From: Bartonella fuyuanensis
GTDB lineage: Bacteria > Pseudomonadota > Alphaproteobacteria > Rhizobiales > Rhizobiaceae
Assembly: GCF_014197255.1 (NCBI RefSeq)
Contig: NZ_JACIFE010000013.1
Location: 1-45,934, forward strand
Direction: 5' to 3'
DNA: 45,934 bases
Position numbers and translations under genes: made by a program. Under the pieces are notes generated by a model, which was given only the letters and a program-made list of their open reading frames with translations, ran no database searches and was not told the DNA's origin. Of the stretch, positions 27,117 to 34,749 are shown in pieces (position 1 is the stretch's first letter; each line of letters opens with the position of its first letter).

Positions 27117-27240
27117 ACGGCTTTTATGTAAAAAGTAGAAAGCTCCAAACGAAATATCCTTGTTTTGCTAATTTATACGCTTGTTTTAAAGAAATTTCTA
27201 TATCCATTTTACGATGGTGCTCATCTATGGTATAATGTCA
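27117..27240. repeat. Degenerate repeat B, copy 1
   Basis: It shares TTTTAAAGAAA and GGTATAATG-type segments, in the same order, with 33830-33950 and 34198-34396. The matches are broken by many changes, so the copies are old. Confidence 0.4.
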
Positions 27241-27409
27241 AATTTGTTGAGCACTATTAATTTTTATGTTTAATAAAAGGGTAAACCTATATCATCCGTT
27301 ATATTAACGAGTTGCTATTATTTTAAAGCTTTTGGCTATTTGAGAGTATTCATAAGAAGTGTTCTTTCTTAATCCATTTTTATTTACATGGGGTTATTGT
27401 CGCTTTTGA

Positions 27410-27500
27410 CATGCAAGAGAGTTGATTCATGGTAAACAAATTTGAAATGAGAGAATCTTCTAGGATTAGGGTTGCTTTATTCAAGGTAAAAACGATTATT
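27410..27500. repeat. Degenerate repeat A, copy 1
   Basis: It shares a TTGATTCA...TTTGA(A/G)AT...AGAATCTT pattern with segments at 28620-28690, 31386-31500, 34074-34190 and 34513-34650. No coding capacity is visible. Confidence 0.4.
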
Positions 27501-27522
27501 ATTAGCGATCAAGATGTTGTAA

Positions 27523-27819
27523 TTAACCATAGATTATAGAGTACAGATTTTTTATAGAATGCTTTGTGCGCTTTTTATGGGGAATGAGAGGTTTTTTTAA
27601 TGGTTTTACTGTCGTTTTAGGTGCTTGTGGTGTGTGAATGAGGTGGATTGGAAAAGGAAGAGCAAGAGAAAAAGAAGGTGAAATACTGATGAGAGATAAA
27701 ATGAAAATAATATTTCCTTGCTTATCTTGTGAATTTGCATGCATTTTATGGCTCCAGGTGTGTATGTTTTTTGCATAAGATTCAAACTCTCTTGCAGAAT
27801 TTTGTGAAGTAAATTGCAT
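27523..27819 (-). CDS. Doubtful hypothetical protein
   Basis: A 98-codon frame containing a signal-peptide-like stretch (NIIFILSLISISPSFSLALP) followed by a proline/lysine-rich basic tail (TVKPLKKPLIPHKKR). The real start may be an internal codon. No strong ribosome binding site and no family recognised. It may be a remnant of a small exported protein. Confidence 0.2.
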   Translation of the reverse strand: MQFTSQNSAREFESYAKNIHTWSHKMHANSQDKQGNIIFILSLISISPSFSLALPFPIHLIHTPQAPKTTVKPLKKPLIPHKKRTKHSIKNLYSIIYG

Positions 27820-27931
27820 GAACTGGAGTACACAAGAGAAACGCGCAAGGCAAAGATTATTTTTTATAAATCGGTTTGGATTTAAGAAGCTTTGTCTTTA
27901 GGGTGAGGGAGGAAGTTCATGAAACTTCTGT

Positions 27932-28261
27932 TTAAAGACGTGCTAAACGATAAAGATGCAGCGAACGTGTACCGTGATGGCAATAGGCAAGCAGAGGGAG
28001 AGCGGCTGTTTTTAAAATTGTTTGCATGGTTTCAACATCTGATTTTTTTATGGTCGGAGGAGAAATGGGAATGTGATAGACTTTTATGCCATATTCATTT
28101 GCGACCGTTTTAATGCTAGAAAAATTAGGTTGATCAGGCTCTTCGTAATCGGGACGGTTACAGATAATTGTTTTAAAACCAGCTTCTGCCAATGTTTTGA
28201 TATTTTCTATGCTAATTTGGGCGCTGATAAAAATGTCAGGTTCAATTTTTTGTAAGTTCAT
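27932..28261 (-). CDS. DUF442/TIGR01244-type phosphatase, probably truncated
   Basis: A 109-residue protein with the beta-lactamase-hydrolase-like phosphatase pattern: DIFISAQISIENIKTLAEAG, FKTIICNRPDYEEPDQP, YHIPISPP and the catalytic loop AYCHHGTRS, where the family usually has AYCxxGTRS. Cys and Arg of the P-loop are present. Only about 14 residues follow the loop (SLHLYRLARL), whereas the family normally has a longer C-terminal helix, so the 3' end looks cut. Relatives act in sulphur metabolism or as tyrosine-phosphatase-like enzymes. Substrate unknown. Confidence 0.6.
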   Translation of the reverse strand: MNLQKIEPDIFISAQISIENIKTLAEAGFKTIICNRPDYEEPDQPNFSSIKTVANEYGIKVYHIPISPPTIKKSDVETMQTILKTAALPLLAYCHHGTRSLHLYRLARL

Positions 28262-29049
28262 TTTTGTTTTTGTCCAATTACATGGTCTTCATGATATTGT
28301 TTTGTCTGTAAAAATATGATGAAGGTAAGTTCTTCGACGGCATCTTAACAAAAATATTCTTTTTGTCGAGAAAATCTCTTTGGGAAAAATGAGTTGTAAA
28401 GTGCAAAACATCTTTATCCGCAACATGTTCGTTATTCGATCTTATCTAAAGGGAACAGATTGTTCTTCTATGGATAATTCATTGTGTTCTTCTGTTTTTA
28501 GCTCAAGAAAAAGTTCAAGTTGGCACCAGCATACATTTTTCTAGCCATCGAGATTGGAAGAGTTCTTGGTGCTTAAGATTCTTTATATTTTAAAGTGTTT
28601 TTTTCTTATCTACCAGCTTTGCTTGTGATAGATAAATAAGGGATTAATATAAGAGGGGGGGATGAGAGAATCTTCCTGGTTTTGGATTTCTCAATGCAAT
28701 AAGCAAAAGAATAAATTCTCCTTATAATTTATTGTATATTCAGGGCAGAATTTGTTTGTAGAGCTGTATCAAGCGGAGTATATGAAGCAGAAAACTAATT
28801 AGAAGCTGTGAAAAAAGAGGAAGAAAGAAGAGTCTGTCGATTGTTTAAATTTATTTTCTTATCCTCAAGAATATCATTTTCAGTATGTGTTTGCTGCTCA
28901 TCCTGAAAGAATATTATAAAAATAAAATTAGGGGCTGTTGTTTTTATTTTAAAAATAAGAAAAATGGTTGTTCTGCACGTGTTGGATTCTTGCTTCTTTT
29001 GTTGTTTTCTGTACAATCGTAAAAACGATAAGGCTGAAAGGCGTAATGG
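28262..29049. other. Non-coding stretch upstream of the partition genes
   Basis: About 0.8 kb. It contains a copy of degenerate repeat A (28600-28690) and the likely promoter and operator of the parF-like gene near 28990-29029. No gene is supported. Confidence 0.4.
29016..29029 (+). promoter_or_regulatory. Palindrome before the parF-like gene
   Basis: ATCGT-AAAA-ACGAT is a perfect inverted repeat 20 bp before the start codon. It overlaps a possible -10 (TACAAT, 29012-29017) placed 16 bases after TTGCTT (28990-28995). ParG-type ribbon-helix-helix proteins repress their own operon from such sites. Confidence 0.4.
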
Positions 29050-29679
29050 ATGATCATTGGACTTTTGAATCAAAAGGGAGGCGTAGGGAAAACTACGTTG
29101 AGTGTGAATCTTGCCGCTAGCTTGGCATGTACCGGTGCGCGGGTATTGCTTATTGATGTTGATCCACAAGGAAGTGCATTGGATTGGGCTGCTGCGCGTG
29201 AAGATGTTCCTTTGTTTTCAGTTATTGGTTTACCGCGTGCAACAGTTCACAAAGAGATACCGCAAATCGGTCATAGTTACGATCATATTATTATTGATAG
29301 TCCGCCGCGTGTAACTGAGCTTGCTCGGAGTGCTCTTATGGCTTCTGATTTGGTGCTTATTCCTGTTTTGCCTAGTCCCTATGATATTTGGGCAGCTGAT
29401 GGAATTGTAAAGCTGATTGATGAAGCACGCGTTTATAAAGAGAATCTTAAATCTGCTTTTGTTATTAATCGTAAAATAGTTAATACAGCGATAGGGCGTG
29501 ATGTGAACGAAGCTCTTGGCATATATCCCGTGCATGTTCTTTCTTCTAGCGTTGCGCAGCGCGTCATTTTTGCAGAAGCAGCAGCACAGGGAAAGGCTGT
29601 TTATGAAGTTGATAAGCAAGGACCCGCAGCTGCAGAGATTGAAGCTGTTGCAGCAGAAATCAAGGAATTAGCACAATGA
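29050..29679 (+). CDS. ParF-type partition ATPase (ParA family)
   Basis: A 209-residue ATPase. The deviant Walker A QKGGVGKTT (8-16) with the signature lysine opens the protein. LLIDVDPQGSALDW is the Walker A' region and HIIIDSPPR is Walker B. There is no N-terminal DNA-binding domain, so it belongs to the short ParF/type Ib group that moves plasmids over the nucleoid. The next gene overlaps by ATGA and encodes a ribbon-helix-helix partner, which supports a complete segregation cassette. Chromosomal Soj-type ParA normally pairs with ParB, so this is likely of plasmid or integrated-element origin. Confidence 0.88.
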   Translation: MIIGLLNQKGGVGKTTLSVNLAASLACTGARVLLIDVDPQGSALDWAAAREDVPLFSVIGLPRATVHKEIPQIGHSYDHIIIDSPPRVTELARSALMASDLVLIPVLPSPYDIWAADGIVKLIDEARVYKENLKSAFVINRKIVNTAIGRDVNEALGIYPVHVLSSSVAQRVIFAEAAAQGKAVYEVDKQGPAAAEIEAVAAEIKELAQ

Positions 29680-29906
29680 ATAAAAAAATTAAAATTGGTA
29701 CAAAACCCACCAATAAGTCAATTCCTTTAACGGCTGATTCATGGGTCGCAAGCCATAAAGGGAGCATGAATGGAGGTATGAAGCGCCTCACGATTGATAT
29801 TCCAGAAAACTTGCATCGGTTAATTAAGGTAAGTTGTGCCAGTCGTGGAACAAAAATAGCTGATGAGGTACGCGAATTACTTGCACAAAAATACGGAAAA
29901 GCATAA
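29676..29906 (+). CDS. ParG-like ribbon-helix-helix centromere-binding protein
   Basis: A 76-residue protein. Residues 1-33 are basic and flexible (MNKKIKIGTKPTNK). Residues 34-76 show a ribbon-helix-helix: strand GMKRLTIDIP, helix ENLHRLIKVSCASRG, helix KIADEVRELLAQKYG. In ParG the tail stimulates the ParF ATPase and the fold binds centromere and operator DNA. Its start overlaps the ATPase gene by 4 bp, showing coupled translation. Confidence 0.82.
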   Translation: MNKKIKIGTKPTNKSIPLTADSWVASHKGSMNGGMKRLTIDIPENLHRLIKVSCASRGTKIADEVRELLAQKYGKA

Positions 29907-30874
29907 AAATGATCGGAGATAATAACTTTGGTTGGTTTGAAGGTTTTTTTTCTAAAGATAATATCGGTTATTTTTATACGAAGTTAAGAATGATAAAAAC
30001 CCTTTTTTTCACGAGCGGGCTTCATTTAAGTTGTTTTCCAGAAAGCTCTCTATCATTTCATTCAATAGCTATGAAGTCATGAAAAGTTCTCCGTCTTTTT
30101 CCTATTAATGATAATCATGATACTCTTTGCTATCTGTTTCGAAGCTAAATAGATAAGTTTATGCCTCTATAGAACTTATCTTGATCATGATTTTCGAGGT
30201 GAAGTTATTTTTTCTCCTAGGTAATGCTTCATTTTATTACATTATAATCCTATTGATTTTATAAGGGGAATAAAAATAAATAAAATTTACTAATATTGGT
30301 ACTATTGGTGCACTATAATTTTTTCTCATAAACAAAAGAAGTCATTGAATAATGATATCGAAAGTATTTTTTACATTTATATGATTTTATAGGCTGAAAT
30401 ATTGAATGCTACTGGAATAGTATGTAAGAAAATGAGTGTTTTTTGCTTTTATCAGAGGATAAGACTATTTCGTTAGCATTTCTATAGGCATTTAAAAAAT
30501 ACAGGGAAGGCTTAAATTTTTCTTTCTTTGAGTGATGTAAGAAAATGAGAAGAGTACAATCCAGCTCATTAAAAGATTGCTTGTTTCATGTGTAGGAAAT
30601 TCGCAATGGATAGGGATATTGTGAATTGTAGATCAGAGATTCATGTGATTCTCATTCTGAAGTGGTTTTTGAAGGAAAAGAAATGATTAAAAGCTTGTTG
30701 AGAATGTTGAGATATCAATTTTTTCCCTTTTAAAAGAGAGTAAATTTTATCTTGAACATCAAAGATGTTGGGTTAGTAAAGGAACCCCTTTTTTCTTTGA
30801 GGGGGGCGTTCTTCTTGGGTCTTAAATTTAAAGTGCTTCTCTGAGGATTTTACCAAAAAGGCAAGAGAATGCGT
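29907..30874. other. Non-coding stretch
   Basis: About 1.0 kb without a credible frame. A C/G-run pair around 30784-30806 (CCCC...GGGG) could form an imperfect hairpin, downstream of the small gene at 30875 on the minus strand. Confidence 0.4.
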
Positions 30875-30970
30875 TTAGGATATCTCTATTATGAGAGCTA
30901 AAACAACAAAAACATTGATGCTAACGATCAACGTTGAATAAAGCATAGCGGTTTTTATGAGATCAGCCAT
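30875..30970 (-). CDS. Possible 31-residue membrane peptide
   Basis: ATG at 30970 follows AAAGAGGTTCTA, a strong ribosome binding site. The peptide is MADLIKTAMLYSTLIVSINV plus FVVLALIIEIS, essentially one membrane helix. The frame is also open upstream, but that part has no good start. Small single-helix peptides act as toxins or complex subunits; nothing points to either here. Confidence 0.35.
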   Translation of the reverse strand: MADLIKTAMLYSTLIVSINVFVVLALIIEIS

Positions 30971-31081
30971 TAGAACCTCTTTCTGTTTTTGGGGAGGGGA
31001 TTTTTTGAATAACAATATGTTACATTCCGTAATATATGCTGATACAGTATAGTCGGCAAGCTTAAAATCTTTTTTAATCAA

Positions 31082-32601
31082 GGCTTGAAGAATTGAAACA
31101 CTGTGAGATATAAAAAGGAGAGGCTTTAAAGTGAATCTTGCTTGATTACATAGGTTTTATGTTGCAGAGGGATTTTTTTATCTTGTTATGTCGTAAAATA
31201 ATGTCATTTGAGGTGTAGGGAGGGGAAATCCTATACGTTTTCTGATTATTTTATCTCATACAGGATTGGTTAATGCTGTTTTAATCGGAGGATGCTCCTG
31301 CACAATGTTACGACAGTTTTTGGCTTTTAGGATGATTCATAAGAGGCATTTTCTTGGAGTGGTTTTTATCGATATATCAGGCTTTGCTTGTGATGTGAAA
31401 GAAATGATTTTAATTTATTCAACATAGAAATAGATTTGAAATGCGATAATTCTACGATCATTTAAGGTTTTTACTGAGGATACAAAATAATGAATTATTT
31501 ATATAAATAAGGCATGAATTTATATGAATAAATATTTCAATATAATTATGAAAGAGAATAGCTTCATTTAAAAGGTTGAAAATCAGAGGGAATTCATAAC
31601 AGAAATTGCACTTTTATAATAACCTTTATTATAAAATGATTGCTTCCATATTTTTATATCAGTAACGGATGGAAAACAACGATACTAAGCGTGACCTATG
31701 CGTTATTGAAGTAAAATAATCTACAGGAAGATGAGGTGGAATTCTGAAAATATCAATGTGGGGGAGAATTATGCGGTATGTGATTAAAGGCGTATCGAAC
31801 TGATGACTAAGAAACTCTTGAAAAGGTTTAAAAAATCTTATATAGTCTTTTGTTGCAAAGAAAAGCGAATGATCATTGAAAAAGGGAGATTAATGGCTGT
31901 TTAGCTATTTTAAGATGTCTTTTTAATATTGCTATATGGCTGACCTGTTCAAAAGAGTATCCTTTTTGTGTTTTGTGCAAAATGCTGCATGTATGCAGAG
32001 TGAGCATGGGGGAAGGTGTGTTCTTTTTTAATGGGTGCAACCTAATCTTGTAGGATGCTATCTTATGACTATCTTTAGGAATGTCAGGAGGTTGCGGGTT
32101 TTGAGGTGTTGGGGGAAGCCATAAGATTTATGGAGGGCAAAATGTTGCTATCGATAAAATGCTGAAATCTTTTCAGAGGCTGAGGCCTTTATATACTGCG
32201 CGTTTTTATTGGTAGATGTTTTTTAGGGCTAAGATTATAGTCAAAGCGTTGTCGTTTTCTGTCAAAGGCTTAGGAGGGGTAAAATAGGCAAAGCTAAATA
32301 GACAGAGCAAAAACAAAGAAAAACAAATGCCGAAATTTCAAGATTGCTGCGGAAAGGTTTAAGTTTAGAGCGTTTTAGTGAATTCGTATAGCAGCAATGA
32401 TGGTTTTGGAGCAAAGCAAGAAAAATATTTCAGAAAATGCGTTGAAAGTTGAAGTGGTATACGCTTTTAAGGGTTGTCGTGCTGTTGGCTGAATAATGTT
32501 CACACCACGAGTTCAATAGGGTGTATCAGCTTGAAGAGGAACTGTTTAATCTCTCTCATTTGAAAGCAAGATTGAATAATATGGTTGAAGGGGAAATAAA
32601 A
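31082..32601. other. Non-coding stretch
   Basis: About 1.5 kb with no supported gene. It includes a copy of degenerate repeat A at about 31360-31500. The last part should contain the promoter of the FlgN-like gene. Confidence 0.4.
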
Positions 32602-33006
32602 ATGTCTGTAGTGCAATATGGTGATGATAGTTTTGCAGCAAAAGCAAAAGTTCTTGATAATAATCTTATTGATCGTGATTGGGCAATGACAAAATTTGTT
32701 GCTGCTGTTAAAGGGTTAGCTCAAGTGGTTGATTATGAAAGCAATATGTTAGAGAGCAGTGGTATTCCAGATTACGAAGAAATAAATTTATGTAAAATAC
32801 GTGGTTTGCGTGATCTTAATAAATCTATGAGCGATGTGAAACGCTACATGAATCAAGATATTGAGAATGAAATTGAAAGTTTGTTGTCTGATTTACAAGA
32901 AAAATTACAGCGTAATAGTGAATTGCTTCAAACGCATTTAAATGCAGTCAATAATCTTTCGCAGGTTATGCAAGTATCAGGACGTGTAAAAGAAATAGAG
33001 GAATGA
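32602..33006 (+). CDS. FlgN-like coiled-coil protein
   Basis: A 134-residue protein from ATG at 32602, preceded by GAAGGGGAAATAAAA; the frame extends 27 codons upstream but without a good binding site. It is almost wholly helical. The segment VVDYESNMLESSGIPDYEEI then LCKIRGLRDLNKSM resembles rhizobial FlgN-type chaperones, where a central 'E...LLEL' helix is followed by a coiled coil ending RNSxLLxxHLxAVxxL; here RNSELLQTHLNAVNNL (about 111-126). FlgN chaperones hook-filament junction proteins. No flagellar genes are visible in the window, so this may be an orphan relic or have another role. Family call is tentative. Confidence 0.55.
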   Translation: MSVVQYGDDSFAAKAKVLDNNLIDRDWAMTKFVAAVKGLAQVVDYESNMLESSGIPDYEEINLCKIRGLRDLNKSMSDVKRYMNQDIENEIESLLSDLQEKLQRNSELLQTHLNAVNNLSQVMQVSGRVKEIEE

Positions 33007-33829
33007 TTTAAATTTGATCAAATCAACTGTTTTAACAGTTACAATGAGGAGGGAGAGCAGTGATTTGAATAAAGAGTGTGTTTGTTGAGTGTCCATGTTT
33101 TAAGCGTGTTTGGATATTTAAATTATTATCATTTTGTTTATGCTGAAAACAGAGGCTTTAAAATAGCGCCCTTTGAGACATGCTGATATGAACCGCATAC
33201 CGTGGGAATCTCAAGAGGAAACTGCTTAAGAGAAGACAGATTAGCTTATAGAACATTATTTACAGACTGGGTTGATAGGGAGCTGCATTTTTTAGTTCGG
33301 GGAGGAAGAGATCAAGAGAATATTTAGATCAGTTCATGATGCTGTAAAATAGCCTCCTTTAAAGTATGCTAATGTAAGGTTTTATAGATTAAGTCTTTTT
33401 AATATCTATGGTGAATATTGCCGATAAACTGCATAGAGCACTAGTTCTTAAGGTGTGGTGATCGGAAGCGTGTAGCTGCTCAAATCTGCATGTTTGAAAT
33501 AAAGATTAAGGCGGTTGTATATTTTCTTTTGAGTTGACATTTTGTATGTCAAATTGGAAACAAAATCCAAATGAGAGCAGACATTGCCGATATATTGTGT
33601 ATTTGTGTTGAAGTAATATTTGAAATGAGAAAGAAGTTTCATGGGTAGAGAATATAAAGGGGTAGAAATTAGTTTCCATCTTTATCAGCATTCTTTTATT
33701 CAGTTTTGATTTTCAAAAGCATCCAAAACAATGTCCTTTAAATAATGGAGATTGCTTTACGCTTTTGTTTTTCATGTTCTTTAAGGAAGTGCGTTTTTTA
33801 TGCAAAAGGGAATGCTATTGGTTTGCACA

Positions 33830-33950
33830 TTCATGGGGCTGTTTTAAGAAACATCTCTCAAAGCTCTCAAGTCTATTTCATGACAGTGCTTGTGAAGGGT
33901 ATAATGATAAATCCATTGAGGCTTCTATCTTTACGCTTATGAGGGAATAA
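33830..33950. repeat. Degenerate repeat B, copy 2
   Basis: TGTTTTAAGAAACAT...CTATTTCATGACAGTGCTTG aligns with TGTTTTAAAGAAACAT...CTATTTCGCAGTAGGGCTTG in 34198-34396. A further fragment (CATTGAGG...TCTGATTTTTGGCTATGAG) lies at about 45799-45860. Confidence 0.5.
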
Positions 33951-34073
33951 GTAGGCGCACTGTCTCACGCTCCTTACCAGCTCTCAGTGCGTGATAGCTT
34001 TTTCATAAAGGCGGTGCATCGGAGCCATTTTTAGTCTTTTCTTATACAAATTTTACCCACACACTCATTCTGC

Positions 34074-34190
34074 TTGTAATGTGCAAGTGAGTGGTTTTGA
34101 TTGATTCAACATGAAACAGATTTGAGATCAAAGAATCTTACATTATTCGAGGTTCTAATTCAATATGAATAATTATAAATTATCTTTATA
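34074..34190. repeat. Degenerate repeat A, copy 4
   Basis: GATTGATTCAACATGAAACA followed by TTTGAGATCAAAGAATCTT. It matches 34513-34650 (GTTGATTCAACATGAAATAG) and, more weakly, 31386-31500 and 27410-27500. Confidence 0.5.
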
Positions 34191-34197
34191 AATCAAT

Positions 34198-34396
34198 CTA
34201 TTATGTGAAAAATAGAATACCTCAAATGGAATATACTTGTTGTTTTCAATTTTCGCACGTGTTTTAAAGAAACATTTTTCTAGGATTCTAAGCCTATTTC
34301 GCAGTAGGGCTTGTGAAGGAGTTATTGGTGAAACCTCCATGGAAATAATATAAAATCTATAGGACACCAGCATCTTTATGCTTAATGAAAGCGTAA
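34198..34396. repeat. Degenerate repeat B, copy 3
   Basis: It starts TATGTGAAAAATAGAATACC, like TATGTAAAAAGTAGAAAGCT at 27125, and ends with the CTTGTGAAGG...TCTTTATGCTTA segment shared with copy 2. Confidence 0.5.
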
Positions 34397-34512
34397 GTTA
34401 GTATCATTATTTATACGGCCAATTTTTGATTGTTCAGATATTCCTTGCGTTATAAATCATAAGCAGCATTTTTACGTTTTTTTTAATAGTTTTTATCCAT
34501 ACACCAATACTT

Positions 34513-34650
34513 TCGCTTGTGATGTGTAAAAGCGAATGATTTTGGTTGATTCAACATGAAATAGGTTATGAATGGGTGGAAAATGAGAGAATCACGGTAT
34601 TCGAGTTTTTTATTCAATGTGCTAAAACATTATAAATTGATATCTTCTTT
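34513..34650. repeat. Degenerate repeat A, copy 5
   Basis: CTTGTGATGTG, TTGATTCAACATGAAATAG and GAGAGAATCACGGTATTCGAG follow the same order as in the copy at 34074. It lies just left of the first autotransporter terminator. Confidence 0.5.
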
Positions 34651-34695
34651 GATGTAATAATCATTTTTGAGAATTAAAAAAATGTATGTTTAAAT

Positions 34696-34725
34696 AAAAA
34701 AGCAGCACAAAGTGCTGCTTTTTTA
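34696..34725 (-). terminator. Terminator of the 965-residue autotransporter gene
   Basis: Stem AGCAGCAC (34701-34708) with GTGCTGCT (34712-34719), 3-base loop, A-run on one side and T-run on the other. It suits transcripts from either strand and lies 30 bp after the minus-strand stop. Confidence 0.85.
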
Positions 34726-34749
34726 TTTGAAGTAAAATTAGCTTCTGCT

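Larger units (their letters stand above)
25472..27522. other. Long non-coding stretch
   Basis: About 2.0 kb without a credible gene. It holds a structured segment at 26278-26396 and degenerate repeat segments near 27117-27240 and 27410-27500, listed separately. The promoter of the HAD-ribF pair should lie just right of 25471. Confidence 0.45.
33007..34697. other. Non-coding stretch with degenerate repeats
   Basis: About 1.7 kb of AT-rich sequence before the autotransporter cluster. It holds two repeat B copies (about 33830-33950 and 34198-34396) and two repeat A copies (34074-34190 and 34513-34650). Short frames such as 33765-33950 fall on repeat B and are not supported as genes. Confidence 0.5.

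Noticed and set aside
28795-29169. 124-codon minus-strand frame
   Set aside because: It overlaps the start of the parF-like gene on the other strand and has no recognisable features.
33830-34650. Possible CRISPR or phage attachment repeats
   Set aside because: The repeats are long, unequal, diverged and without regular spacers, so they do not form a CRISPR array; no integrase or tRNA target is adjacent.
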